From positions 3,410,001 through 3,474,000 of the forward strand of contig NZ_CP034759.1 of assembly GCF_004295665.1 (NCBI RefSeq): a stretch of DNA of 64,000 bases, given 5' to 3'. The DNA comes from Litorilituus sediminis. Lineage in GTDB: Bacteria; Pseudomonadota; Gammaproteobacteria; Enterobacterales; Alteromonadaceae. Below, one piece after another: positions 1 through 12,273 of this stretch. The position numbers and the translations under genes were made by a program. Every line of letters begins with the position of its first letter. Within the stretch, counting starts at the first letter, position 1. The notes under the pieces were generated by a model that saw only the letters and a program-made list of their open reading frames with translations, did no database searches and was not told the DNA's origin.

Positions 1-230
1 TGGATAAACTCTATGATCGCGGCGATCGCACAATGATCTTTACCTTGATAATTTAATGCACTTGCCGCTAAAACTGTCAGCATGGGGCGCATTCTTTTAC
101 CGCCGCCGTTAACGATATAAATACCTAACTGGTTGATTAAAGCGACATCTGATTGTAATTGATCATAAATAAGATCATTAACCACGCTCATATCATTTTG
201 TGCTAATGCTTGTATTGCTTTTACATCCAT
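1..230 (-). CDS. ispB: Octaprenyl diphosphate synthase, N-terminal part (partial)
   Basis: Reading the minus strand from the ATG at 228-230 gives about 76 residues beginning MDVKAIQALA, running off the left edge of the window. The segment contains GGGKRMRP, the substrate-binding GGKRxRP signature near the N-terminus of trans-isoprenyl diphosphate synthases. IspB adds isopentenyl units to farnesyl diphosphate to make the octaprenyl tail of ubiquinone and menaquinone. It is divergent from rplU-rpmA-obgE, the usual gammaproteobacterial arrangement, which supports IspB over other prenyl synthases. The aspartate-rich motifs lie outside the window. Confidence 0.93.
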   Translation of the reverse strand, partial: MDVKAIQALAQNDMSVVNDLIYDQLQSDVALINQLGIYIVNGGGKRMRPMLTVLAASALNYQGKDHCAIAAIIEFI

Positions 231-386
231 AACGATTAAATAGAAACCAACTTCTTTAAACTGTATAATATGAGGCAAAGTGTACACTAAAATTACTCTG
301 AGAGAAGTTTTGTCGACGCTTTGTTTTAATTCTGTTAAGGAAAATAATAAAAATTGGAAAAAACAGAAAAATCATCGTATTTGTAC

Positions 387-415
387 TTGCCCTATCTGCC
401 ATCTTCGCGTAGAAT
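387..415 (+). promoter_or_regulatory. Sigma70 promoter for rplU-rpmA
   Basis: A TTGCCC -35 element (387-392) and a TAGAAT -10 element (410-415) are separated by exactly 17 bp. The bases after the -10 are GC-rich (CGCGCCC), the kind of discriminator seen at stringently controlled ribosomal promoters. Transcription would start near 422, leaving a leader of about 70 nt before rplU. Confidence 0.7.
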
Positions 416-489
416 TCGCGCCCTATATTTTTAAATTTAGCGTCAAAAAACTTTATATTTATAAGTAAACGACGCATTACGGAGTAGCT

Positions 490-801
490 ATGTACGCGGT
501 ATTCCAAAGCGGTGGTAAACAACATCGTGTAACCGAAGGGCAAACAGTTCGTCTTGAAAAGCTAGAGCTTGAAGTAGGCGCAACAGTAGAATTTGATAAC
601 GTATTAATGATCGCTAATGGCGATAACATCAACGTAGGTGCACCTTACGTTGCTGGTGGTAAAGTAGTAGCTGAGGTGGTAAACCAAGGTCGTGCAGACA
701 AAGTTACTATTGTTAAGTTCAAACGTCGTAAGCATTCACGCAAGCAAGCGGGCCATCGTCAATGGTTCACTGAAGTGAAAATTACTGGTATTAACGGCTA
801 A
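490..801 (+). CDS. rplU: 50S ribosomal protein L21
   Basis: 103 residues, the normal length for bacterial L21, starting [14 protein letters not shown], the hallmark N-terminus of the family. The C-terminal half carries the basic [15 protein letters not shown] segment that contacts 23S rRNA. The start is supported by a GGAG Shine-Dalgarno 7 nt upstream. It lies 16 bp before rpmA and is co-transcribed with it. L21 is a structural protein of the large subunit. Confidence 0.99.
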   Translation: MYAVFQSGGKQHRVTEGQTVRLEKLELEVGATVEFDNVLMIANGDNINVGAPYVAGGKVVAEVVNQGRADKVTIVKFKRRKHSRKQAGHRQWFTEVKITGING

Positions 802-817
802 TTAGGAGCATTTTGAC

Positions 818-1075
818 ATGGCACATAAGAAGGCTGCAGGTAGTACACGAAATGGTCGCGATTCAGAAAGCAAACGCCTAGGTGTTAAGCGTTTCGGTGG
901 CGAATCAGTTCTAGCTGGTAACATCATTGTTCGTCAACGTGGTACTAAGTTCCACGCTGGTAACAACATGGGTATCGGTAAAGATCACACTTTATTTGCT
1001 TTATCTGACGGTAAAGTTCAATTTGAAGTAAAAGGTCCAAAGAATCGTAAATACGTTAGCATCATCGCTGACTAA
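818..1075 (+). CDS. rpmA: 50S ribosomal protein L27
   Basis: 85 residues starting [20 protein letters not shown], the classic L27 N-terminus, whose flexible tail reaches toward the peptidyl-transferase centre. Length matches the family. There is no Firmicutes-type cleavable leader peptide. An AGGAG sequence lies upstream of the ATG. It is the second gene of the rplU-rpmA unit and is followed 19 bp later by a strong intrinsic terminator. Confidence 0.99.
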   Translation: MAHKKAAGSTRNGRDSESKRLGVKRFGGESVLAGNIIVRQRGTKFHAGNNMGIGKDHTLFALSDGKVQFEVKGPKNRKYVSIIAD

Positions 1076-1093
1076 TATTTAGATAGATTTGAT

Positions 1094-1125
1094 AAAAACC
1101 TCGCTTCTTAGCGAGGTTTTTTTTT
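1094..1125 (+). terminator. Intrinsic terminator of rplU-rpmA
   Basis: Arms AAAACCTCGC and GCGAGGTTTT (10 bp, perfect) surround a 6-nt loop and are followed by a run of U residues. It separates the ribosomal pair from obgE. Confidence 0.93.
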
Positions 1126-1230
1126 GCATATAAGATCATTTAAGTTTGGCTTGTGATTAATTAATTTAGATCATTTGGTATCAGATCTAAATCGTTTATA
1201 CTAGTACAGGTTAATGTACTAACAAATTAA

Positions 1231-2403
<1,173 letters not shown>

Positions 2404-2417
2404 CCGCAAGATATAAT

Positions 2418-2453
2418 AAAAAGGCTGTGATTTTCTTAATCGCAGCCTTTTTT
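2418..2453 (+). terminator. Intrinsic terminator after obgE
   Basis: GGCTGTGA pairs with TCGCAGCC (one G-U), flanked by A-rich and T-rich tracts, 15 bp after the obgE stop. Confidence 0.85.
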
Positions 2454-2480
2454 AATGAAAAGAATAACTAGGGAGTAACC

Positions 2481-2969
2481 ATGACCATTTTATCCATGAT
2501 AGTGGCAACTGCAGATGATAACGTGATTGGTAAAGACAATGATATGCCGTGGCACTTACCTGCTGATTTAGCTTATTTTAAGAAGGTTACCTTAGGTAAG
2601 CCGGTTATTATGGGCAGAAAGACCTATGAATCAATCGGCAGACCACTACCGGGGCGTAGAAATATTGTTATCTCACGCGATGAAAACTATCAAAAAGAGG
2701 GGATTGATACGGTAACCTCAGTCGAGCAAGCTTTGGCACTAGTGCAAGATGTTGAAGAGATCATGGTTATTGGTGGCGGTGCTATTTATAAGCATTGTTT
2801 ACCTGCGGCGACAAGGCTCTACATCACCCATATTAAAGCAAGCATTGAGGGGGATACCCGTTTTCCTGATTATGATGATGGCAGCTGGCAAAAAGTTAGC
2901 AGCGAAGTGCGCGATAGCGATGAGAAAAATGCTTACCAACTAGATTTTTGTGTTTATGAACGTAAATAG
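2481..2969 (+). CDS. folA: Dihydrofolate reductase
   Basis: 162 residues, typical for bacterial DHFR. The start MTILSMIVATADDNVIGKDNDMPWHLPADL contains the Met-20-loop region and the catalytic acid (D in LPADL). PVIMGRKTYESIGRPLPGR is the NADPH-binding motif, and VIGGGAIY the second cofactor loop. It reduces dihydrofolate to tetrahydrofolate with NADPH. A GGGAG Shine-Dalgarno supports the start. It stands alone between terminators. Confidence 0.98.
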   Translation: MTILSMIVATADDNVIGKDNDMPWHLPADLAYFKKVTLGKPVIMGRKTYESIGRPLPGRRNIVISRDENYQKEGIDTVTSVEQALALVQDVEEIMVIGGGAIYKHCLPAATRLYITHIKASIEGDTRFPDYDDGSWQKVSSEVRDSDEKNAYQLDFCVYERK

Positions 2970-2988
2970 AAAGTAGATTATTTTCATT

Positions 2989-3041
2989 AAAAAAGCTGAT
3001 AATTAATTCACTTGGTATAAGTTTTAATTATCAGCTTTTTA
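2989..3041. terminator. Bidirectional terminator between folA and gltD
   Basis: AAAAAGCTGATAATTA and TAATTATCAGCTTTTT form a long stem around a 20-nt loop in the convergent gap. A tract on one side and T tract on the other mean it can serve both folA and gltBD. Confidence 0.85.
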
Positions 3042-3059
3042 TTTTATCCGTATTCTAGG

Positions 3060-4508
<1,449 letters not shown>

Positions 4509-4520
4509 TCAACTTACCAA

Positions 4521-7500
4521 TTACTGTGCTTGAACGCGAAGTTCAGCACTTGAGCGGCTACGATGGCCCAATAAGGTTTTCACATCGGTAGCTGTTGGCT
4601 TAATTAGCTTAAATTGCGGCGCGAATTTATCAAAATCATGCAAGATTTCTTGCGCGCGTAAACTACCCGTTTCTTCAAAGTGCTGATTGATAATTCCACG
4701 CAGGTGCTCCTGGTGAATAGCAAGTTCATCAATAGGCAAGATTTCAATAGATTCTTTATTTAAGCGCACATCTAAATCACCTAATTCATCCAGTACGTAA
4801 GCGAAACCACCTGTCATACCTGCGCCAAAGTTAACGCCGATTTTACCTAAGATAGTTACCACACCACCTGTCATATATTCACAAGCGTGATCACCTGTAC
4901 CTTCAACAACGGCGTGACAGCCAGAGTTACGCACAGCAAAACGTTCACCAGCGCGACCACAAGCATATAATTTTCCGCCTGTTGCACCGTATAAACAGGT
5001 GTTACCCATAATCATGGTTTTATGGCTTTGATACTCAACACCGCGTGGTGGCTTGATGGTTAGCTTACCGCCAGTCATGCCTTTACCTACATAGTCGTTG
5101 GCATCACCCGTTAAGATCATATGTAAGCCGCCAGCATTCCAAACACCAAAGCTTTGTCCGGCGGTGCCGTTAAAGTGTAAGGTAATAGGGAAGGCCGCCA
5201 TACCTTGGTCGCCATGATGTCGGGCAATTTCACCTGATAAAGTAGCGCCAACAGAGCGATCGGTATTTTGAATCGTGAACCTATATTCGCCACCGCTGCT
5301 GTGTGCTACGGCATCGCTCGTAGCGGATAAAATTTGTTGATTTAACTGGCCTTCATCAAAAGCAGTGTTTTCTTCTGTTTGATGTAAAGCGGTATTTTCA
5401 CCGGCAACAACTGGTGCAATCACAGGTGATAAATCTAGTTTTTGTTGTTTAGCGCTAATGCCATCAACTTGTTCAAGTAAATCCACTCTACCAATAATAT
5501 CCGTTAGGCTTTCAACACCTAGCTTAGCAAGAATTTCACGGACATCGCGGGCAATAAACTTAAAGTAGTTCATTACTTGATCAGGCAAGCCTTTAAAGAA
5601 TTGCTCACGTAAGACATCATCTTGCGTGGCAACTCCTGTTGCACAGTTATTTAAGTGACAAATTCGTAAGAATTTACAGCCTAGCGCAACCATAGGCGCA
5701 GTACCAAAACCAAAGCTTTCCGCACCTAAAATTGCCGCTTTAACTATATCGACACCGGTTTTTAAACCGCCATCAACTTGTAAGCGAACTTTATGGCGAA
5801 GACCATTGGCCACTAATGATTGATGTGCTTCTGCTAAACCTAATTCCCAAGGACAACCTGCGTATTTTACTGATGTTAATGGGCTAGCAGCAGTACCACC
5901 GTCGTAACCTGATATGGTAATAAAATCAGCATAAGCTTTCGCGACGCCAGATGCTATGGTGCCAACGCCTGGGCCTGATACCAGTTTGACTGAAATAACC
6001 GCTTTTGGGTTGACCTGTTTTAAATCGAAAATTAGCTGAGCTAAATCTTCAATTGAATAAATATCATGATGTGGCGGTGGCGAAATTAAGGTGACGCCAG
6101 GTACAGAGTAACGTAGCTTAGCAATTAACGGCGATACTTTATCTCCCGGTAATTGGCCACCTTCACCTGGTTTTGCCCCTTGCGCGACTTTAATTTGCAA
6201 GACATCAGCATTAACTAAGTAGTGTGGTGTCACACCAAAACGACCTGAGGCAATTTGTTTGATACGAGAGTTTTTCACCGTACCGAAGCGGCGCTCATCT
6301 TCACCACCTTCACCTGAATTGGAAAAACCACCTAAACGGTTCATGGCAATAGCTAAGGCTTCGTGTGCTTCTGGGCTTAATGCACCAATTGACATAGCGG
6401 CAGAGTCAAAGCGTTTAAACATGTCGCTTTCACTTTCAACCTGATTAATATTGATGGCTTTGGTATCTGCTTTAAATTTAAGTAAATCACGCAGCATAGC
6501 GATAGGGCGCTCATTTACCTCAGCGGCATACTTTTGATAGTCGCTGTATTCACCATTTTGTACCGCACGCTGTAAATAGTTAACCACGTCTGGGTTAAAG
6601 GCATGGTACTCGCCACCATGGACATATTTTAATAGACCGCCATGGCTCATCTTTTGGTGAGGTAAGAAAGCTTTGCGCGCTAGGTTAATGTTATCTTGCT
6701 CGATATCTTTAAAGTTTGCGCCTTTAATACGACTTGGTAAATCGCTAAAACACAGCTCCATAATGTCATCGTTTAAGCCTACTACTTCAAAAAGACCGGC
6801 ACAGCGGTAACTTGCTATGGTTGAGATACCCATTTTTGACAGTATTTTTAATAAGCCTTTGTTAATACCTTCACGGTAATTGACGATAGCATCACGGGCG
6901 CTGATGGTAATTTGCCCTTGATCTACGAGTTGTTCAATAGTTTCAAAAGCAAGGTATGGATAAATTGCGGTTGCACCTAAGCCAAGTAATACCGCATATT
7001 GATGTGAATCACGCACTGATGCGGTTTCAACAATAATATTTGAATCACAACGAAGTTGCTGATCAACTAAGCGTTTTTGTACCGCACCAACGGCCATAGC
7101 CGCTGGAATCACCAATAAGCCCGGATGAATTTGTCTATCAGATAGCACCAGTATTACCGTGCCTTTGTTACGCACCAGATCTTCTGCTTCATTACAAAGT
7201 CGACGTATGGCGGCTTCTAAACCTTCTTCAGCATCATAGTTGAGTGTCAGCGTGTCTGAGCGGTAATGTTCAGGATCTAAATCACGTAATTGCTTCAAGC
7301 CTGTGTACATTAGTACAGGCGTTGAAAATAGCATACGATCAGCATGACCAGAGGTTTCATTAAAGACATTATGCTCACGGCCAATACAGGTGCCTAATGA
7401 CATAACATAACGCTCACGCAATGGATCGATTGGTGGGTTAGTTACTTGAGCAAACTGCTGACGGAAGTAGTCATATAAAGTGCGCGGCTGGGAAGAAAGT

Positions 7501-8981
7501 ACTGCCATTGGCGTATCATCACCCATAGAGCCAGTCGCTTCTTGACCATTTTCTGCCAAGGTTTTAATAACTTGGTTTATTTCTTCATAGCTATAGTTAA
7601 ACATTTTATGGAACTGCGCCATTTCTTCATCAGTAAAGACGCGGGTACCAATAAGGTTTGCTTCTAACTCATCAAACGGAATGAGACGGCGAATGTTTTT
7701 GTTTAACCAATCTCGATAAGGGTGACGCTCTTTTAAGTCATTATCTATATCGTTAGAGTTAAATAGCTTGCCGGTATAAGTGTCGATTGCCAGCATTTCG
7801 CCTGGGCCAACACGACCTTTTTCCACGACTTCATCTTCGCCGTAATCCCAAATACCGACCTCAGAGGCTAAGGTGATAAAGCCGTCACGGGTAATAACAT
7901 AACGTGCCGGACGCAGGCCGTTTCTATCTAAGTTACAGGCTACGTGGCGACCATTGGTCATTACCACACCGGCTGGGCCATCCCACGGCTCCATGTGCAT
8001 AGAGTTAAACTCGTAAAAGGCACGTAAATCATCATCCATTAGTGGGTTATTTTGCCAAGCAGGTGGCATTAATAAACGCATGGCGCGGTATAAATCCATG
8101 CCGCCAGCTAAAAATAGCTCTAACATATTATCTAATGAAGAGGAGTCTGAGCCAGTTTGACCAACAAAAGGAGCGGCATCTTGTAAATCGGGTAATAAAG
8201 GTGATTTAAAGCGATAGGTACGGGCACGACTCCACTGGCGGTTACCATTAATGGTATTGATTTCACCATTGTGCGCTAGATAGCGGAATGGTTGTGCCAA
8301 ATGCCACTGTGGTGAAGTATTGGTTGAAAACCTTTGGTGGAATACACAAATAGCCGTTTGCATGCGAATATCAGCTAAATCTAGGTAAAAGTTTGGTAAG
8401 TCTACTGGCATCATTAGGCCTTTGTAGATGGTTACCAAGCAAGATAAACTCGCGACATAGAATTTTTCATCTGTAATGCGGTTTTCAGCGCGACGACGTG
8501 CCATATATAAGCGGCGCTCTAAATCACGATTACGCCAACCCGGAGGAGCATCAACGAATACTTGCTCTATTTTAGGTAAATTACCTAAGGCTATTTCACC
8601 TAACACTGAGGTGTCTACTGGCACTTCGCGCCAGCCAATTAATGTTAGGCTTTCGCTGGCTAATTCTTCTTCAAGTATTTTTTTTGATAAAGCAGCTTCA
8701 ATGGGATCTGTATTTAAGAAAACCATGCCTACAGCGTATTTCTTACCTAGCTTCCAGCCGTTGTCTTCGGCAACTGCGCGGAAAAAGCTATCAGGCTTTT
8801 GCAGCAATAAACCGCAACCATCACCAGTTTTGCCATCTGCGGCAATACCACCACGGTGTTGCATGCGATCAAGCGCTGAAATAGCGGTTTTTACTAGCTT
8901 ATGGCTGGTTTCTCCATGTTGATGGGCAATCAAACCAAAACCACAGTTGTCTTTTTGGACGCTATGATCATAAAGCTGCAT
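4521..8981 (-). CDS. gltB: Glutamate synthase (NADPH) large subunit
   Basis: 1486 residues from the ATG at 8979-8981, which has a strong GAGAGGAG Shine-Dalgarno. A 37-residue upstream extension is possible but lacks such a site. The product starts [16 protein letters not shown], so the class-II amidotransferase nucleophile is Cys13 after removal of a short propeptide. Later come the central domain, the FMN-binding synthase domain with Cys ligands in [12 protein letters not shown], and the C-terminal GXGXG beta-helix. It makes two glutamates from glutamine and 2-oxoglutarate. Operon order is gltB-gltD. Confidence 0.97.
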   Translation of the reverse strand: MQLYDHSVQKDNCGFGLIAHQHGETSHKLVKTAISALDRMQHRGGIAADGKTGDGCGLLLQKPDSFFRAVAEDNGWKLGKKYAVGMVFLNTDPIEAALSKKILEEELASESLTLIGWREVPVDTSVLGEIALGNLPKIEQVFVDAPPGWRNRDLERRLYMARRRAENRITDEKFYVASLSCLVTIYKGLMMPVDLPNFYLDLADIRMQTAICVFHQRFSTNTSPQWHLAQPFRYLAHNGEINTINGNRQWSRARTYRFKSPLLPDLQDAAPFVGQTGSDSSSLDNMLELFLAGGMDLYRAMRLLMPPAWQNNPLMDDDLRAFYEFNSMHMEPWDGPAGVVMTNGRHVACNLDRNGLRPARYVITRDGFITLASEVGIWDYGEDEVVEKGRVGPGEMLAIDTYTGKLFNSNDIDNDLKERHPYRDWLNKNIRRLIPFDELEANLIGTRVFTDEEMAQFHKMFNYSYEEINQVIKTLAENGQEATGSMGDDTPMAVLSSQPRTLYDYFRQQFAQVTNPPIDPLRERYVMSLGTCIGREHNVFNETSGHADRMLFSTPVLMYTGLKQLRDLDPEHYRSDTLTLNYDAEEGLEAAIRRLCNEAEDLVRNKGTVILVLSDRQIHPGLLVIPAAMAVGAVQKRLVDQQLRCDSNIIVETASVRDSHQYAVLLGLGATAIYPYLAFETIEQLVDQGQITISARDAIVNYREGINKGLLKILSKMGISTIASYRCAGLFEVVGLNDDIMELCFSDLPSRIKGANFKDIEQDNINLARKAFLPHQKMSHGGLLKYVHGGEYHAFNPDVVNYLQRAVQNGEYSDYQKYAAEVNERPIAMLRDLLKFKADTKAININQVESESDMFKRFDSAAMSIGALSPEAHEALAIAMNRLGGFSNSGEGGEDERRFGTVKNSRIKQIASGRFGVTPHYLVNADVLQIKVAQGAKPGEGGQLPGDKVSPLIAKLRYSVPGVTLISPPPHHDIYSIEDLAQLIFDLKQVNPKAVISVKLVSGPGVGTIASGVAKAYADFITISGYDGGTAASPLTSVKYAGCPWELGLAEAHQSLVANGLRHKVRLQVDGGLKTGVDIVKAAILGAESFGFGTAPMVALGCKFLRICHLNNCATGVATQDDVLREQFFKGLPDQVMNYFKFIARDVREILAKLGVESLTDIIGRVDLLEQVDGISAKQQKLDLSPVIAPVVAGENTALHQTEENTAFDEGQLNQQILSATSDAVAHSSGGEYRFTIQNTDRSVGATLSGEIARHHGDQGMAAFPITLHFNGTAGQSFGVWNAGGLHMILTGDANDYVGKGMTGGKLTIKPPRGVEYQSHKTMIMGNTCLYGATGGKLYACGRAGERFAVRNSGCHAVVEGTGDHACEYMTGGVVTILGKIGVNFGAGMTGGFAYVLDELGDLDVRLNKESIEILPIDELAIHQEHLRGIINQHFEETGSLRAQEILHDFDKFAPQFKLIKPTATDVKTLLGHRSRSSAELRVQAQ

Positions 8982-9757
8982 TGTAATCTCCTCTCTAGGC
9001 TCACTTACCGTACAAAGTGAGTCGATGGATGCCGATATTAAACTGCATGAGGCATCGCTTTGTATTAATGGTGCTCCCCAATACACAGGCAAAGATGAGT
9101 AGGATAACTCGTAGCCTGAGAAGGGTGGTTTAACAAGGGGCTAGGTTGTGCTTATTATGTTGTTTTTAGCATTGCCTAACACTGTATTAGTTACCTTGCT
9201 CTTTCCTTATTGAAACTAGCTATTTAGTTCTAGTTTCTTATGCCATTTATAGCTACAGGACAGAGAAAGAAGAATAAAGGCTCGATAAAAGTGCATAATT
9301 AATCTTCTTTGCTATAAGTGGAAATTTCAACATTACCCAGTTATTAATAAAAGGTCAATTAAAATAGAGCTTTTGCTCGTAATTTATTTTCATGTTTTTT
9401 GGTGTCTTTATCAAAATAAAAAATATCCAACAGCTTTAATTGTATGATTTATAATGGTTATGATATTTTTTAGGAGTATTTGATGATAATAAAGTGAAAA
9501 GGTTTTGGAATTTTATTACATTTTGCTTGCTGATATAAATAAATGGAATATTCAATATTTATTCATTTTATGATGTGTGAGCAGTGATATTGTTTAACAG
9601 GTAAGATAAACAACAGTGTTGTTCTTATTAGGCCATGTTTATCTTTGCTTAATATTAGTAGAAGCCGATACTACTGGCAAAATTTAGGTATAAAAAAACC
9701 AACAGCAGATGCCGTTGGTTTTAGATAAATTTGTTTAAACGTTAAATCACTTAGATA
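8982..9757. other. Long intergenic region upstream of gltB, no gene seen
   Basis: This AT-rich stretch has no convincing ORF or RNA gene. It holds the gltB leader, which has a 7-bp hairpin (CTCACTT 9000-9006 with AAGTGAG 9015-9021) just ahead of the Shine-Dalgarno. It also holds a perfect 8-bp inverted repeat (GAAACTAG 9212-9219 / CTAGTTTC 9230-9237), a 9-bp inverted repeat (AAGATAAAC 9603-9611 / GTTTATCTT 9647-9655), and at its right end the folE2 terminator. Function of the middle repeats is unknown. Confidence 0.5.
9692..9722 (-). terminator. Intrinsic terminator of folE2
   Basis: Read on the minus strand, AAAACCAAC and GTTGGTTTT form a 9-bp stem around a 10-nt loop, followed by a run of U. 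It lies 36 bp past the folE2 stop. Confidence 0.88.
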
Positions 9758-10684
9758 TTAGGGCTGATATCCGCCTGAAATGCCTTTAGTGGTGATGCTT
9801 ACCGCATCATGTGCGTGCAGAGATTCTAAATGATTTATTCGTAGCCAGAAATCATCATATTGTTCATTTTGATTTAGGCAATGCTGAACCCGACGGGCAG
9901 CATCTTCACAAAACATTAAGTTCTGACCGTTTAAGCGTGCAAACTCCTGCTCATCTTCACGTTTAACAGCTGCTTGTACTGGGGTTTGTAATGCGTCTTC
10001 AAGTAAATTAACTAATTCTGTAATAGGAAACTCATTTAGGCTGTTGTTAAGCTTTACTTTTACTTCAGCAATTGAGCGTTGTGAATGTGGGGTTGCAACA
10101 ATACCTTCACTGGTTCCTAGCCATTCATGGACATCATTTAAAGCAACTTGCTCACTGCCTGAAAACTTTTGCTGAAACGCTTGTTGGATCAATTGTCGTG
10201 ATAGGGCAGCAGAACATGGACAAGTAGATGAATAGCGCACCTCAACACTAAGCTCAATAGTGAGCTTACCTTGATTTAATAAACCCGTTAGCTTAACTGG
10301 GTATGCTTTCCAACCTTCTTTACCACTTATAAGTGATTTACGTCTTAAGTGATACTCAAAGTTAAATTCCACTTTGGCTTGATCACTTAAATCATCATGG
10401 CTAGAAACAAAGCTATCAAGCACACTGACTAGCGTTTGATAGCTTAAGGTATTGCTGGTGGAAAGCTCATCTAGTATAAGATACAAGCGAGACATATGTA
10501 TGCCTTTTGCTTGCGGGTCTTTTAGATTAACAAAGGCATCAATGTGAGTCGAAACCATACGATCATTTTCACCTTTTGACGCAAGCATAATTGGCATTTC
10601 AATTTTACTCATGCCGACCCAATCAAGTGCTCCCTCTGTTTGGGCTGTGGTATGGTTGGCAATATCTGGCATTGATGTCGGCAT
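9758..10684 (-). CDS. folE2: GTP cyclohydrolase FolE2 (type IB)
   Basis: 308 residues with family landmarks: MPDIAN near the N-terminus, [23 protein letters not shown] (Cys155 and Cys157) and TPHSQRS. FolE2 converts GTP to dihydroneopterin triphosphate for folate (and queuosine precursor) synthesis. It can use metals other than zinc, and many bacteria induce it when zinc is scarce. GGAG lies 5 nt before the ATG. The gene is monocistronic with its own terminator. A putative zinc-uptake receptor gene lies 13 kb away. Confidence 0.95.
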   Translation of the reverse strand: MPTSMPDIANHTTAQTEGALDWVGMSKIEMPIMLASKGENDRMVSTHIDAFVNLKDPQAKGIHMSRLYLILDELSTSNTLSYQTLVSVLDSFVSSHDDLSDQAKVEFNFEYHLRRKSLISGKEGWKAYPVKLTGLLNQGKLTIELSVEVRYSSTCPCSAALSRQLIQQAFQQKFSGSEQVALNDVHEWLGTSEGIVATPHSQRSIAEVKVKLNNSLNEFPITELVNLLEDALQTPVQAAVKREDEQEFARLNGQNLMFCEDAARRVQHCLNQNEQYDDFWLRINHLESLHAHDAVSITTKGISGGYQP

Positions 10685-10809
10685 TACGACTCCGCTTTAA
10701 ACTAAATAATATTAATATATTGCTGGTTGAGTCGCTTGAAATTGACTAAGAATCAGCAATACGTAAATCTAAGGGCGCATATTCTAGCCTATTTTTTGAT
10801 GCGGATCAT

Positions 10810-10842
10810 TATCGTTATAATTATTGTTGACGTATAACGATA
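10810..10842. promoter_or_regulatory. Perfect inverted repeat upstream of folE2, candidate operator
   Basis: TATCGTTATA (10810-10819) and TATAACGATA (10833-10842) are perfect 10-bp arms 13 bp apart, about 125 bp upstream of the folE2 start. Each arm contains GTTATA, half of the usual gammaproteobacterial Zur core. The wide spacer is not the usual Zur geometry, so zinc control is only a suggestion. It also lies about 200 bp upstream of the divergent hpt gene. Confidence 0.35.
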
Positions 10843-11042
10843 GTAAAAACAATTTAACGGGTTAAAAACATCAGTACCCCTACAAAGCTTATGGGTTAAA
10901 GGCTATGAAGTTAACAAGTGATTTTATCTCTTAGCTGCATAATTAAATAAAGATAAACACGCCCGCTAAGATAAGTGTGCTTGTTGTTGTCAGTGATTTT
11001 ATGTACAGTGTTTGCTTATTTCGTCGTTGTTAAGAGGTGATT

Positions 11043-11399
11043 ATGACAGCACAAACTGTAGTTTTGCTTGATGTTGAATTATTGCAGGGATATCTAGATA
11101 GCTTAGGAAAAGCGACCGTTGAGAAAATGTTTGCGTTGTACTCACAACAAGTGGCGATTTATTTGGCGGATATTGAAAAAGCGCAATTAGCAGATAATGC
11201 AAAAGATTGGCAAGAGCACTGCCACAAAATGAAAGGTGCAGCAGCAAGTGTCGGTTTAGTCGAGCTTCATAAGCAGCTGGTTGTACTAGAAAAAATTACA
11301 GCTACGCAGCAGGAAAAAGCGCAATTGTTGCAGGATTTGCAAGCAGGTAATCAACAAGCTATGACAGCATTTAGCCAATGGTTAGCTGAGCAATCATAG
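11043..11399 (+). CDS. Stand-alone Hpt phosphotransfer protein, HptA-like
   Basis: 118 residues from the ATG at 11043, which has GAGGTGA just upstream. An in-frame GTG at 11037 overlaps that ribosome-binding site and is less likely. The whole protein is a single Hpt four-helix domain, and the phosphoacceptor is His61 in HCHKMKGAAASVG. It has no kinase or receiver domain. In Shewanella a separate HptA relays phosphate to ArcA because the sensor ArcS lacks this domain. Being convergent with arcA here, it is the likely equivalent; other partners are possible. Confidence 0.85.
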   Translation: MTAQTVVLLDVELLQGYLDSLGKATVEKMFALYSQQVAIYLADIEKAQLADNAKDWQEHCHKMKGAAASVGLVELHKQLVVLEKITATQQEKAQLLQDLQAGNQQAMTAFSQWLAEQS

Positions 11400-11414
11400 C
11401 GAACTTGAATTAAT

Positions 11415-11440
11415 TTAAGGTAGCTTGCGAGCTACCTTAA
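11415..11440. terminator. Inverted repeat between hpt gene and arcA
   Basis: TTAAGGTAGC and GCTACCTTAA are perfect 10-bp arms around a 6-nt loop, 16 bp after the hpt stop and 19 bp from the arcA stop. Its position suggests a shared terminator, but U tracts are poor on both strands. Confidence 0.6.
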
Positions 11441-11458
11441 TGGTTAGGTGGTTAGGTG

Positions 11459-12160
11459 TTAATCTAAGGTGCCAACAAAGCGGTAACCTTCACCATGAAT
11501 GGTGTTAATTAGCTCTGGCGAGTTCTCAACAGATTCAAAGTGTTTACGCAGTCTTCTAATGGTTACGTCTACCGTTCTATCATTTGAGCGTAAATCTCTA
11601 CCTGTCATTTCTTTAATTAACTCTTGGCGAGAAATAATTTTGCCGGCATTTTGAATCAGTAAATTTAATGCGCGGTATTCGCCGCGAGGAATGGCAATCA
11701 CTTCACCTGTAGGACTGGTCATTTGACGCGAGTTACCATCGAGAGTCCACTGATTGAAAGTAATGATACTTTGTGGTGCTTCGGTTTTATTTTGACCAAT
11801 GCGGCTTAAAATATTGCGCGCTCTAATGGTTAATTCACGCGGATTAAAAGGTTTAGTTAAGTAGTCATCTGCACCTATTTCTAAACCTAAGATCTTATCA
11901 ATATCACTGTCTCTACCTGTTAGGAAGATTAAGCCTAAATCTTTGTTTTTTGTCAGCTCTCGAGCAAGTAAAAGACCATTCTTGCCGGGTAAATTGATAT
12001 CCATAATGACCAGGTTGATGTTGTTTTTTTCAAGCTCACTTTCCATGGTGTCACCATCAGTCGCTTCAAAGACCTGATAGCCTTCAGCTTCAAATAGATT
12101 GCGTAAGTTAAAGCGTGTTACATCTTCATCTTCAACAACAAGAATTTGGTAAGTTTCCAT
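11459..12160 (-). CDS. arcA: Aerobic/anaerobic response regulator ArcA
   Basis: 233 residues, OmpR family. The receiver domain has the acidic pocket EDED near residue 10, phosphoacceptor Asp54 in [21 protein letters not shown], and [39 protein letters not shown]. These segments are close to E. coli ArcA. The C-terminal winged helix includes [17 protein letters not shown] and HGEGYRFVG. ArcA controls respiratory and TCA genes according to quinone redox state. It lies 113 bp downstream of a histidine kinase gene on the same strand, and a separate Hpt gene is convergent. Confidence 0.96.
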   Translation of the reverse strand: METYQILVVEDEDVTRFNLRNLFEAEGYQVFEATDGDTMESELEKNNINLVIMDINLPGKNGLLLARELTKNKDLGLIFLTGRDSDIDKILGLEIGADDYLTKPFNPRELTIRARNILSRIGQNKTEAPQSIITFNQWTLDGNSRQMTSPTGEVIAIPRGEYRALNLLIQNAGKIISRQELIKEMTGRDLRSNDRTVDVTIRRLRKHFESVENSPELINTIHGEGYRFVGTLD

Positions 12161-12273
12161 TTTGACAGTTCACCTGGGTTAGTCTGGCTGTGCCAGTACT
12201 TATTAACATTTATTTAACTATGGTAGCTAAGTCATGTTAAAAAAACAATTAAGTCAGTAGATTAGTTATGGCT

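Noticed and set aside
256-543. Small ORFs on both strands ahead of and into rplU
   Set aside because: They overlap the rplU promoter and leader, have low-complexity products and no ribosome-binding site.
8476-8922. 148-residue ORF antisense to gltB
   Set aside because: Shadow of the gltB coding frame; no recognisable domain or start signal. The same holds for 1437-1793, 3100-3531, 3913-4236, 12788-13078 and 59941-60456.
8982-9092. 37-residue N-terminal extension of gltB
   Set aside because: The extension has no good ribosome-binding site; the internal ATG at 8981 has GAGAGGAG and places the catalytic Cys at residue 13, as expected for the short propeptide.
9483-9497. Four-codon ORF with AGGAG upstream in the gltB-folE2 gap
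   Set aside because: Too short to support as a leader peptide, and no attenuator structure follows it.
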